A model generated the notes under the pieces. The model was not told where the DNA came from and did not search any database. It was given only the letters and a program-made list of their open reading frames with translations. Positions 14,956 through 22,576 of a stretch of DNA of 42,432 nt are shown piece by piece. Position 1 is the stretch's first letter. Each line of letters starts with the position of its first letter. The translations under genes and the position numbers were made by a program. This DNA is from a virus: positions 1 through 42,432 of IMG/VR virus record IMGVR_UViG_3300025319_000008. The stretch is one strand, 5' to 3'.

Positions 14956-15273
14956 ATGACGCCTCCAATTATAAATCTTGATGAGCTAAAAGCGAAAATG
15001 TGCCAAGTTAACCCTGCTGATTTTATGTCTGGTACATTAATATCAGAAATTTTTAAAACATCTACTGATTTTAAAATAAAATTACTAAATACAAAAGATA
15101 GTATAAATGGCAGAGAAACAGCAGGTGATAAAATTATAAAGTTAACATTTATATGGAATGGGCATCCTTATGAACGAATTGATGGAAGTCAAATTTGGTT
15201 TATGGATGTTGAAGAATATTTTAGAATGAATACCAGATTTGTCATAGTTGAGAAAAAACAAAAATTAGAATGA
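14956..15273 (+). CDS. Unknown protein ending in an RFVIVEK tail
   Basis: A 105-residue protein directly abutting pncB and overlapping the next frame by 4 nt (ATGA). It ends RFVIVEKKQKLE, with RFVIVEK at residues 94-100, a C-terminal version of the motif common to small proteins in this region. No family recognised; probably soluble. Confidence 0.65.
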   Translation: MTPPIINLDELKAKMCQVNPADFMSGTLISEIFKTSTDFKIKLLNTKDSINGRETAGDKIIKLTFIWNGHPYERIDGSQIWFMDVEEYFRMNTRFVIVEKKQKLE

Positions 15274-15623
15274 AAAAAGAAGTTATTGAAACGATGAAAC
15301 AATATAGTTTTATCAAGGATTAATTATATAAAGAATTTTATATAACCAGTGAGGAAGATTGTGGTACATTTGGTGTCCAAACAGATACTGAAAATGAAGG
15401 ATTTGAAAGAGCTGTTTTTAATAAATTTAAATCTATTGGTGTTATGGGAGAAAACGGACCAATGAATCACATAGGAGAACGAGCATCTTTTAGAATATAT
15501 TATCATAATAATGGTCTCGTAGAACTGTTGTTCGAAAATAACGGTTACGTTGATGAAGTTAAAGATTTCAAACATTTGATGTATTTGCTTGACCCTAAAA
15601 ATTTAGATTTACAAACAAAATGA
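15270..15623 (+). pseudogene. Unknown gene interrupted by an in-frame TAA at codon 18
   Basis: The frame starts with an ATGA overlap (15270), runs 17 codons, meets TAA at 15321-15323, then stays open without a frame change to TGA at 15621-15623, which overlaps the rtcB start by ATGA. The part after the stop (YKEFYITSEEDCGTFGVQ, then FRIYYHNNGLVELLFENNGY) reads as a normal soluble domain and has no start codon near its beginning. Both ends keep phage-style overlaps, so this was one 117-codon gene. It is a nonsense mutation, readthrough, or a consensus error. No family recognised. Confidence 0.65.
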
Positions 15624-16993
15624 AAATGATAACAGGAAACGATTTAATACAAATGGGATTTGAACGTGGAAAATGGTTTGGAATAGCCATTGAACACATT
15701 AATACAAATGATTTGTCCGGAGATGCTATGATGTCGTATATTGATACCGTAAAGCCTCCACCACCACTTCCGGTTATTTCTTTACATGCTGAACCTGTTA
15801 AGTATTTTTTAAATATAACAGCAGAAACAGAATTGGAAAAAGAGAACGTGAAAAAGGTTTGCGAAAGTATGGATATATTAATGAGAACTCCTGTTGTTGT
15901 GGGCGGTTGTGTTATGCCAGATGCTTGCCCGACAGGTGTTGGACATATTCCGGTAGGAGGAATTGCAATTGTTAAAAACGCAGTAGTTCCTAATTTCCAC
16001 TCTGCAGACATTTGTTGTTCTCTTATGCTTACGAACATTGGTAAAGTTGATCCGAAATTAGTTTTGGATACTGCCATGAAATTTGCACATTTTGGAGCCG
16101 GAGGACGTCCTCGCGAAACTCAATTTAGATTACCACAAGAAATTTTGACAGAGATTGAATTAAATCCATTTTTGAACTCAGAACATAGTATCAGTATAGC
16201 AAGAAGCCATCTGGGAACGAGCGGGGACGGGAATCACTTCATTTTTTGTGGCGTTTCTAAGAAAACGGGTGATACAATTATAGTTTCACATTATGGTTCC
16301 AGGGGTTTTGGCGCAGCTTTGTATAAAACAGGAATGAAAGTGGCTGAAAATTTCAGAAAGAAATTATCCCCAGAAACGCCATCTATGAATGCCTGGATTC
16401 CATTTGATACAACAGAAGGCGAGAATTATTGGAATGCATTACAAACCGTTCGTAAGTGGACAAAACAAAATCATATTTGTATTCATAACAAAATAGCTGA
16501 AGGTTTAAATACTGAAATCAAAGACAGATTTTGGAATGAACATAATTTCGTATTTAAAGATGGCGATTTGTTTTATCATGCTAAAGGTGCAACACCTATG
16601 AATTCTAAATTTATGCCTGATATTACCGGACCAAGAATTATTCCTTTGAATATGAGTCAACCAATTTTAATTGTTGAAGGCGGTAATAATGAACATGGTT
16701 TAGGTTTCGCTCCACACGGAGCCGGAAGAAATCTAAGTAGGACCCAACACAAAAAAGAAAAAGGTGATAAATCTATACAAGATATTTTCACAGAAGAAAC
16801 TCAAGGGATTGATGCAAGATTTTTCTCTGGCAAAATTGATATTTCTGAATTGCCAAGTGCGTATAAAAATGCTGAAGAAGTGAAGAAACAAATTATAGAA
16901 TTTGATCTTGCTACAATTATTGATGAAATAACTCCAGTAGGATGTATTATGGCTGGCCACATAGAAAATAATTGGAGAAAAAAGAAAAAATAA
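15620..16993 (+). CDS. rtcB: RtcB-type RNA ligase
   Basis: RtcB joins RNA ends bearing 2',3'-cyclic phosphate and 5'-OH, using GTP and Mn. Matching sites are D130 with C132/C133 (SADICCS), H206 (GTSGDGNHF), H224 (SHYGSRGFG), H289 (CIHNKIAEG) and the guanylated His, H366, in APHGAGRNLSRTQ. At MPDACPTG the sequence differs from the common MPDAHQG, so this is a divergent subgroup. Length is 457 residues. In a phage it could repair tRNAs cut by host anticodon nucleases. A CCA-adding enzyme and a tRNA-binding protein are encoded elsewhere in the window. Confidence 0.92.
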   Translation: MKMITGNDLIQMGFERGKWFGIAIEHINTNDLSGDAMMSYIDTVKPPPPLPVISLHAEPVKYFLNITAETELEKENVKKVCESMDILMRTPVVVGGCVMPDACPTGVGHIPVGGIAIVKNAVVPNFHSADICCSLMLTNIGKVDPKLVLDTAMKFAHFGAGGRPRETQFRLPQEILTEIELNPFLNSEHSISIARSHLGTSGDGNHFIFCGVSKKTGDTIIVSHYGSRGFGAALYKTGMKVAENFRKKLSPETPSMNAWIPFDTTEGENYWNALQTVRKWTKQNHICIHNKIAEGLNTEIKDRFWNEHNFVFKDGDLFYHAKGATPMNSKFMPDITGPRIIPLNMSQPILIVEGGNNEHGLGFAPHGAGRNLSRTQHKKEKGDKSIQDIFTEETQGIDARFFSGKIDISELPSAYKNAEEVKKQIIEFDLATIIDEITPVGCIMAGHIENNWRKKKK

Positions 16994-16994
16994 T

Positions 16995-17393
16995 ATGCTA
17001 TTCCTTAAAAACAAAAGAGACAGACATGTTCTTTTCGAAAAGAAAGGATGGCACTCAGTTGAAATGAAATTAATTTATTTAGGAAAGTATATTAATACTT
17101 GCAAGGAACAGAATATTGAAAGTGAAGACGAATTTGGATTTGATGTGACAATAATATACAAAGAAACAAGCTGGATAAGCAGAGCATCTAAAATTAAAAT
17201 ATATAATGAAAAACTTTTCAATTGCACTCAAGTACATTATGGGTATACGGAAATTGGAACAGTTGATTTAATAACTAAAATAGCATTTGAAAGCGATATA
17301 CATAGCACTGGATTTAATAGAGAAATAAGTGATATTGAAAGTGTTAAAATAACATTATCAAATGAAATGCATGCTGATTACCATAGAATATGA
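16995..17393 (+). CDS. Unknown small protein with RHVLFEK motif
   Basis: A 132-residue protein starting one base after the rtcB stop. It has a basic N-terminus and RHVLFEK at residues 10-16. The rest looks like a mixed alpha/beta domain (FGFDVTIIYKETSW, GTVDLITKIAF). It overlaps the next gene by 4 nt. No family recognised. Confidence 0.65.
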   Translation: MLFLKNKRDRHVLFEKKGWHSVEMKLIYLGKYINTCKEQNIESEDEFGFDVTIIYKETSWISRASKIKIYNEKLFNCTQVHYGYTEIGTVDLITKIAFESDIHSTGFNREISDIESVKITLSNEMHADYHRI

Positions 17394-17737
17394 ATCTTAT
17401 TAAAACAAATACTGCAACCAGATTAGTTTTGTTTGAAAAAACTCAACCTGATGAAAGGATGAAATTTTATAATTCAATAATAGAATCACAAGAAGATGGT
17501 CTATTAAATAATTATGCTATTGAAAGTTTGATTAAAATGACTATTAGTGAGGTTTGTAAAAAAAGAAATCTTATTGGCGGTTTTATAAATAAAGATACTT
17601 TTGGTAATTTAATTCATTCTGCTCTCGAATTTTCAATGAAACATTTCAATAAATATAGGGATGACAAAAACCCAGAAAAATGTTATAAATATTTTTTAAC
17701 CTTAATTAATCATAATATAAATGCTAACCTTCAGTAA
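17390..17737 (+). CDS. Unknown small protein with RLVLFEK motif
   Basis: A 115-residue, mainly helical protein with RLVLFEK at residues 11-17 after a Thr/Asn-rich start. It overlaps the gene before by 4 nt and the BtpA-like gene after by 17 nt. No family recognised. Confidence 0.65.
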   Translation: MNLIKTNTATRLVLFEKTQPDERMKFYNSIIESQEDGLLNNYAIESLIKMTISEVCKKRNLIGGFINKDTFGNLIHSALEFSMKHFNKYRDDKNPEKCYKYFLTLINHNINANLQ

Positions 17738-18425
17738 TAAACCAATATTAGGAATGGTTCACCTTGCCGGTGATAATCCACACGAAAGAGCTTTAGAAGA
17801 AGCTGAAATGATGTTAAGCGAAGGAGTGGATGGTATCATCGTTGAAAACTATCATGGAAGTGTCGAGGATGTAAGACGTACATTGCTTCACCTGAAAGAT
17901 TGTGGTGGAATATTAGGATTAAATATATTACCAAATGAATTTGAATTAGCTTTCGAATTAGCACAAGAATTTAATGCCAGTTTCATTCAATTAGATTATG
18001 TTGCCGGTAAATATAACCGAGCGTCAACATTTGATATAGAAAGGTTTCTTAAAATAAAAGCAAGTCATTCTTCTGATATTAAAGTTCTTGGAGGGATTCA
18101 TCCTAAATATTACGAGCCAGTAAAAGGTTCTATTTTAAAAGATGATATTGAGGAAGGTATGACATTGGCAAGTGCAATAGTCGTTACCGGCTCCGGTACC
18201 GGTTCAGAAACTCCAATGCAGAAAATAAAGGAATTTAGAAACATTATGGGTGAATATCCGTTAATAATAGGAGCTGGTTTAAATCCTTCAAATGTAGTTG
18301 AACAATTATCAATTGCAGATGGTGGTATCGTAGGCAGTTGTTTTAAGCCCTATGGCAGAACACAAGAAAAAATTGAAAGAAGTCTTGTTAAAGAATTTAT
18401 GGATGAAGTTAAAAAAATAAGATAA
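17721..18425 (+). CDS. BtpA/SgcQ-family TIM-barrel protein
   Basis: A 234-residue TIM barrel of the BtpA family. Visible marks are ILGMVHLAGD at the first strand, EGVDGIIVENYHG, LGLNILPNE, FIQLDYVAG, AIVVTGSGTGSETP, PLIIGAGLNPSN and ADGGIVGSCFKPYG. BtpA was named for photosystem I accumulation in cyanobacteria, and SgcQ is an E. coli relative. The reaction is not established, though the C-terminal phosphate-binding pattern suggests a phosphorylated sugar or nucleotide substrate. A phage copy beside rtcB and denV is unexpected. Confidence 0.85.
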   Translation: MLTFSNKPILGMVHLAGDNPHERALEEAEMMLSEGVDGIIVENYHGSVEDVRRTLLHLKDCGGILGLNILPNEFELAFELAQEFNASFIQLDYVAGKYNRASTFDIERFLKIKASHSSDIKVLGGIHPKYYEPVKGSILKDDIEEGMTLASAIVVTGSGTGSETPMQKIKEFRNIMGEYPLIIGAGLNPSNVVEQLSIADGGIVGSCFKPYGRTQEKIERSLVKEFMDEVKKIR

Positions 18426-18427
18426 AT

Positions 18428-18811
18428 ATGACACGTATTAATTGTGGGATTTTGCCTATTGAACTAACAAATAAGCATTTAATTGCTGAACATAGAGAAA
18501 TTAAAAGAATTCCTAATTGTGTTTCAAAAGGTAGATTTAATTTGAAAAATCAACCTGAAAAATTCACATTAGGCACTGGACATGTAAAGTTTTTTTATGA
18601 TAAACTTGGTTATTTAAAAAAACGTTATGAGGAGCTTTATGTTGAATGCTTAAAACGTAATATTAATGTGCAATATTATGGTAATTCTTGGAATGATGTT
18701 CCTAAAGAAATGATGAATGATTATTGTCCAACAGATTCTGATAGAAAATTGATTAGACAACGAATTTTAGAAAAATTAACTAATAAAAAATTAGATAATG
18801 GCACTTTTTGA
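18428..18811 (+). CDS. denV: Pyrimidine-dimer DNA glycosylase, T4 endonuclease V type
   Basis: DenV cuts the glycosyl bond at UV-induced pyrimidine dimers and then nicks the backbone. The start MTRIN is identical to T4 DenV, giving the catalytic N-terminal Thr after Met removal. The catalytic Glu is in LIAEHRE, and GTGHVKFFYDKLGYLKKR and ECLKRNINV match the T4 protein closely. It is 127 residues against 138 in T4 and ends at NKKLDNGTF, without the C-terminal aromatic WYKYYG segment that helps T4 DenV bind dimers. It overlaps the next gene by 14 nt. Confidence 0.93.
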   Translation: MTRINCGILPIELTNKHLIAEHREIKRIPNCVSKGRFNLKNQPEKFTLGTGHVKFFYDKLGYLKKRYEELYVECLKRNINVQYYGNSWNDVPKEMMNDYCPTDSDRKLIRQRILEKLTNKKLDNGTF

Positions 18812-19055
18812 TATACGACCTGATACGCAATATGATGCTACGATGAAACGATGGAAAGACGCAGAGGATAATTTATCAATAGGAGATACGGTATTATATA
18901 ATACTATCTGGAGTTATAGACTTTATGGTAACAAAGGAATAATAACTGGAACAATAAAATCATTTTTAAATTGGCATACTGTAGAGGTTGTTACAGAAGA
19001 TGGTCATAAATGGGGTGTCAATGTTGACCTTGTTGATAAAATAGAAAAAAAATAA
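18798..19055 (+). CDS. Unknown 85-residue protein, SH3-like barrel possible
   Basis: A small protein overlapping the denV end by 14 nt. After a charged N-terminal helix it has alternating short strands (IGDTVLYN, YGNKGIITGTIKSF, HTVEVVTEDGHKWGVN), as in small SH3-like or KOW-type barrels. No firm family. It is probably cotranscribed with denV. Confidence 0.65.
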   Translation: MALFDIRPDTQYDATMKRWKDAEDNLSIGDTVLYNTIWSYRLYGNKGIITGTIKSFLNWHTVEVVTEDGHKWGVNVDLVDKIEKK

Positions 19056-19059
19056 TATT

Positions 19060-19185
19060 ATGAGCTGGTTTCAATTAGGTAACATAAACACGAAAGAGCG
19101 TAAAAAGATTAAAGGAATCTGGCTAAGAAAACGACCAGGATGTAATCTTGATGTTGAAGAAGCTATTAAAAAAGCAAAAATCTGA
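19060..19185 (+). CDS. Unknown short ORF, probably the N-terminal part of a frameshifted gene
   Basis: 41 codons, starting MSWFQLGNINTKERKK and ending KKAKI at a TGA. One additional A in the A5 run at 19176-19180 would carry the frame into the ORF at 19200-19379, which has no ATG of its own, giving one protein of about 100 residues. Confidence 0.5.
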   Translation: MSWFQLGNINTKERKKIKGIWLRKRPGCNLDVEEAIKKAKI

Positions 19186-19199
19186 GGTTCACTGAGGTT

Positions 19200-19379
19200 G
19201 TGTGGAAAATTGAAATAGTTGAACTTAGAAAAAATAATCAGGTTTTATTGGAGGTTTGGGCTCAAAGTGCTTTTGATTCTATAGCTGGAAAGGAAAGACA
19301 TAATGTTTTTCATATACTGATTAATCAAAACCCAGAATGGATTTGTGAAGGTGATTTAGGAAAAGGATATAAAATGTAA
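19200..19379 (+). CDS. Unknown ORF without ATG, probable C-terminal part of the 19060 gene
   Basis: The frame is open from 19170 to the TAA at 19377 and contains no ATG except its last codon. A GTG at 19200 is the only plausible start. The product (VVWKIEIVELRKNNQVLLEV, then HVFHILINQ-like strands) looks like a real small beta-rich domain. Joining to the preceding ORF by one base is the simpler explanation. Confidence 0.4.
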   Translation: MWKIEIVELRKNNQVLLEVWAQSAFDSIAGKERHNVFHILINQNPEWICEGDLGKGYKM

Positions 19380-19382
19380 AAA

Positions 19383-19901
19383 ATGACAGAACCCGATGAT
19401 GAAAATAAGAGTTTAAATGAAGCTAATAAGATTTTTAAGAGCATGCCTAGTGTGTCTAATAAAACAAACAACGTATACTGTAGAAAAGTTTTAATTGAAA
19501 AATGTCGTAGAGGAAGAGAAATGTCTGAAAAGTTTTTAAGAAGAACGGACGTTTTTTATCCAGACATTCACAATACGCTTGATAGAAAAGAAACTCAAAT
19601 TGAACATGAATTAGTTTCAATATTTGAGAAATTACAAATACAAGCTTCAACAAAAACAGATAAACGCTCACTACCATATAACAATGTTATAGTTTCTCGT
19701 TTAATGCTTGAGACAGATGTTTCTGCTATGTTTGATTCAAAAAGAATATACAGAAAAATAATATCAGAATTACTTACTAAAGACATATACAGAATAAGAT
19801 TTTATATTCACATAGAAACTTACGAAGACAATTCAAATATGATGGCAAAAATACTTGGAATGTGTGGTTTAAAGTATTGTTTTAGATATTATGTTCCTTA
19901 A
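19383..19901 (+). CDS. Unknown 172-residue protein with RKVLIEK motif
   Basis: No family recognised. An acidic, unstructured N-terminus of about 30 residues leads to RKVLIEK (34-40), then a helical region (IEHELVSIFEKLQIQ) and a compact domain ending in GLKYCFRYYVP. The position of the motif, just after a low-complexity leader, is like that in other small proteins here. Confidence 0.65.
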   Translation: MTEPDDENKSLNEANKIFKSMPSVSNKTNNVYCRKVLIEKCRRGREMSEKFLRRTDVFYPDIHNTLDRKETQIEHELVSIFEKLQIQASTKTDKRSLPYNNVIVSRLMLETDVSAMFDSKRIYRKIISELLTKDIYRIRFYIHIETYEDNSNMMAKILGMCGLKYCFRYYVP

Positions 19902-19912
19902 AAAAATAACAA

Positions 19913-20086
19913 ATGAAAAATAAAATTAGAATACCTCGCAAATTAAAGAAACAATTTCATTTTGAATTTAAATGCAAAGTATCATGTTTTTTAAATGACA
20001 TTCGTGAGCCAATTAGTAAGCATGGTAAATACGTATTTTTTGTTGGCTCATGCGAAATTCCTAAACCTAAACAAAATTATGCATAA
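19913..20086 (+). CDS. Unknown 57-residue basic protein
   Basis: A short, strongly basic protein (MKNKIRIPRKLKKQFHFEFK) with two Cys in KCKVSCF and a later SCEIPKP. It fills the gap between its neighbours and is followed at once by a promoter-like box. No family recognised. Confidence 0.5.
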   Translation: MKNKIRIPRKLKKQFHFEFKCKVSCFLNDIREPISKHGKYVFFVGSCEIPKPKQNYA

Positions 20087-20101
20087 ATGATAAATTTTTT
20101 C

Positions 20102-20109
20102 TATCTTTG
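20102..20109 (+). promoter_or_regulatory. Bacteroidota-type promoter, -7 box TATCTTTG
   Basis: TATCTTTGC fits TAnnTTTG exactly. The ATG of the next gene is only 7 nt downstream of the box (20117), close to where transcription should begin, so the message may be leaderless. The -33 element is not obvious. Confidence 0.55.
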
Positions 20110-20116
20110 CAAAACA

Positions 20117-20332
20117 ATGGACGAAATTTTCGAATTTAATTCTGATTCAACTCATGGCAATATTAAATTTAAAAAAATTACAACTACATCTCCAGAAACA
20201 TGGCAAATGTATAATCCGGATTTTAAAAAATGGGTCAAAGTTGAATACAGTACTGCTTTAAGTTATTTTAATCTTTTGATACAAAAAAGACAAGTTTTAA
20301 TTGAAAAAAAAGGAAATGGCACCAAAAAATAA
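20117..20332 (+). CDS. Unknown 71-residue protein with RQVLIEK tail
   Basis: Starts at the ATG just after the promoter box; an upstream in-frame ATG at 20087 precedes the box and is less likely. It contains an aromatic stretch (TWQMYNPDFKKWVKVEY) and ends QKRQVLIEKKGNGTKK, resembling the C-terminal QKRKVLIEK of the 9706-10080 product. It overlaps the CYTH gene by 17 nt. Confidence 0.6.
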   Translation: MDEIFEFNSDSTHGNIKFKKITTTSPETWQMYNPDFKKWVKVEYSTALSYFNLLIQKRQVLIEKKGNGTKK

Positions 20333-20813
20333 AGTTAATCTCGAAATAGAAAGAAGATTTTTATTAAAAAACGTTCCAACTTTTGGAAAGAAAAGAAATT
20401 TTGAAATTTTTGACATATTTCAATTTTATTTTGATGTTAAAGGCAAACGTACCAGATTTAGAAGACTAACAGATATAAAAAATAAGGATACTTATTTTTC
20501 TACAAAGAAGAAATTCATTTCTAAAGGCACATATGAAGAAATAGAAATTGAAATCCCAGAAAAAACATTTTGGAAAAGATTCAGAGAAACAAAAAACAGA
20601 AAAGGAATAAATAAAACAAGATTTGTTTATAAATATAAGGGTCTTAAATTTGAAATAGACAGATTTAAGAATATGCATCTTGTAGTTATGGAAATTGAGC
20701 TTAAAAATATAAATCAAAAAATAAACTTCCCAGATTTCATTAAAGAAGAAATAATCTTAGAAGTCACTGAGCTTAGAGAATTGGGTAATTATAGTTTGTC
20801 TGGGAAGTGTTAG
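20316..20813 (+). CDS. CYTH-domain (triphosphate tunnel metalloenzyme) protein
   Basis: The CYTH signature E-x-E-x-R/K is present at the N-terminus (LEIERRFLL), followed by FQFYFDVKGKRTRFRR and EEIEIEIPE. Alternating charged strands continue to VVMEIELKN and ILEVTELREL, as expected for the eight-stranded tunnel. Members hydrolyse triphosphates (thiamine triphosphate, inorganic triphosphate) or act as class IV adenylyl cyclases; the substrate cannot be told from sequence. I use the ATG at 20316, which follows AGGAA; a TTG at 20301 is possible. Confidence 0.75.
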   Translation: MAPKNKVNLEIERRFLLKNVPTFGKKRNFEIFDIFQFYFDVKGKRTRFRRLTDIKNKDTYFSTKKKFISKGTYEEIEIEIPEKTFWKRFRETKNRKGINKTRFVYKYKGLKFEIDRFKNMHLVVMEIELKNINQKINFPDFIKEEIILEVTELRELGNYSLSGKC

Positions 20814-20842
20814 TTTGTTAGAAAAATCAGAAAAAATAAAAA

Positions 20843-22192
20843 TTGAAAATGCTTAATAAAAATCCAAAATGGTTTTTTGTAGATTTGTTCGCAGGAGCAG
20901 GAGGTACCACGTCCGGCATTCACATGACTGATGATATTGCAGAAGTGGTTTATTGTATAAATCATGATAAAAATGCGATAGCTTCTCATTATGCTAATTA
21001 TCCAGATTGCGTTCATACAACAGAAGATATTAGAACTGCAGCTTTACAACCTATTGTTGATTTAGTAAAAAAACTAAGAAAAGAAAACCTTGGATGTAAA
21101 ATTTGTTTATGGGCATCGTTGGAGTGCACTAATTTTACAAAAGCCAAAGGATGGTTAAGTAAAAACGCTGATAGCAGAACTTTGGCTGAGCATTTATTCA
21201 GATATTTTGCAATAGATTTTGATATGATTTGGATTGAAAATGTAAGAGAATTTTTGCATTGGGGACCGGTTCGTATTAAATCTAAAGAACATAAAGACTA
21301 TAGCGAATTATTATTGAAACCAAAAACAAAAAAGAATCCAGAAGATGCTTATTGGTTTGTTCCGGATAAAAGATTTTTAAGTGTTGATTACAATAATTGG
21401 GTAAATAACATTAAGTCATATGGCTATGATTATGATTATAAAATTTTAAATGCTGCAGATTATGGATGTGAAACTTTTAGAAAAAGACTTTTTATTCAAT
21501 TCGTGAAATCCGGCACAAAAATTTCATGGCCGTCTCCAACGCATGATAAATTACAAAAAAGTGGTTTAAAAAAATGGGAATCAGTAAGACCTTTATTAAA
21601 TTTAAGTGAATTTGGTGGAAGTATTTTTGAAAGAAAAAAAGAACTATCTTTAAAATCTATCGAAAGAATTTATAAAGGAATTGTTAAATTTGGAACCAAA
21701 AAAGATTCACAGTTTATGTTGTCGGAATATTCCAGTAGTCATAGTAATTCATTAAAATCTCCAAGTCCAGCTTTAACAGCTAATCCAAAACAAAAAATCG
21801 TAACTGTTAAATTTGATAATGAACATTTTATAATGAATACTAATTTTAATAATGTTGGAAGTTCTATAGATGATGTAGCACCTACAATGCTGGCTTGTCG
21901 TAAAAGACATTATTTAATAACATCTGAAAAAAATATCACAAATCATTCTTTAATCAAAGACGATGATAATGAAATTGTTAAAAAGTTAAAGTTACACATG
22001 CAACAAAATAATATTTCTGACATTAAAATGAGAGGACTTTATATAGAAGAAATGTTGAAAATAATGGGGTTTCCGGATAATTACATTTTAATAGGAACAA
22101 AAACAGAACAGAAAAAATATATAGGCAATGCAGTTCCATGTAAACAGGTTAAAAAATTAATTGAGCATAGCTATTATGCTAATGTTGCATAA
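20843..22192 (+). CDS. DNA cytosine-5 methyltransferase with variant motif IV
   Basis: C5 methyltransferase motifs are present: I DLFAGAGGTTSG (12-23), VI IENV (129-132), VIII around FRKRLFIQF, and X GNAVP (428-432). The catalytic Cys lies in SLECTNF (C93), where the usual PCQ is replaced by ECT. The long stretch between motifs VIII and IX holds the target-recognition region. No endonuclease partner lies beside it, so it is probably an orphan phage enzyme that protects phage DNA. It follows the CYTH gene after about 30 nt. Confidence 0.88.
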   Translation: MKMLNKNPKWFFVDLFAGAGGTTSGIHMTDDIAEVVYCINHDKNAIASHYANYPDCVHTTEDIRTAALQPIVDLVKKLRKENLGCKICLWASLECTNFTKAKGWLSKNADSRTLAEHLFRYFAIDFDMIWIENVREFLHWGPVRIKSKEHKDYSELLLKPKTKKNPEDAYWFVPDKRFLSVDYNNWVNNIKSYGYDYDYKILNAADYGCETFRKRLFIQFVKSGTKISWPSPTHDKLQKSGLKKWESVRPLLNLSEFGGSIFERKKELSLKSIERIYKGIVKFGTKKDSQFMLSEYSSSHSNSLKSPSPALTANPKQKIVTVKFDNEHFIMNTNFNNVGSSIDDVAPTMLACRKRHYLITSEKNITNHSLIKDDDNEIVKKLKLHMQQNNISDIKMRGLYIEEMLKIMGFPDNYILIGTKTEQKKYIGNAVPCKQVKKLIEHSYYANVA

Positions 22193-22196
22193 TAAT

Positions 22197-22538
22197 ATGG
22201 GAAAAGAAGAAAAAATTCACAAATCGAAATTTAGAAAACAACTTAATGAGTTTCTTGAAAATTCGGCTAAAGAAATAATTGAAACAAAAGAAGCTGGTTC
22301 CATTATCATAAAGCATGTGAAGGGTAATAAATTAACTCCAGAAGAAAAAATACTGATAAGAATTCAAACTTATGATGTTCTTAAATCAATAGGCATAATT
22401 GTTCCTTTTGTTTTTATTCCAGGAGCTTCAATTTTAATTGCCGCCATAGTAACTGTTGCTAACAAAAAAGGTATTAATATTTTACCAAGTTCATTTTCTA
22501 CAATAAAAGAGAAACAAAATGATGAAACAATCGTTTAA
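22197..22538 (+). CDS. LETM1-like small protein
   Basis: A 113-residue protein that I start at the ATG at 22197, just after the methyltransferase stop. It reads LTPEEKILIRIQTYDVLKSIG, then a hydrophobic segment IIVPFVFIPGASILIAAIV, then KKGINILPSSF. This matches the core of LETM1-like domains, which place one membrane helix before a conserved ILPSxF tail. Mitochondrial LETM1 works in cation balance and ribosome binding; the role of the short bacterial and phage forms is unknown. Confidence 0.6.
   Translation: MGKEEKIHKSKFRKQLNEFLENSAKEIIETKEAGSIIIKHVKGNKLTPEEKILIRIQTYDVLKSIGIIVPFVFIPGASILIAAIVTVANKKGINILPSSFSTIKEKQNDETIV
22529..22538 (+). promoter_or_regulatory. CGTTTAA box at the end of the LETM1-like gene
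   Basis: The heptamer at 22532-22538 coincides with the last codon and stop of the preceding gene and lies 45 nt before the GHKL ATPase start. It is weaker than the boxes at 13.1 and 29.1 kb because coding constraint alone can explain it. Confidence 0.15.
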
Positions 22539-22576
22539 ACAAATAAATCGACTAAAAATCAATTAAAAACAACATC

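Noticed and set aside
15321-15323. Recoding of TAA as a sense codon
   Set aside because: TAA, TAG and TGA all end recognised genes at the expected places in this window.
2943-20312. Reading the VLIEK-encoding DNA as a promoter, operator or repeat element
   Set aside because: Synonymous codon changes across copies show conservation at the peptide level, and the motif always lies in the same reading frame of a real gene.
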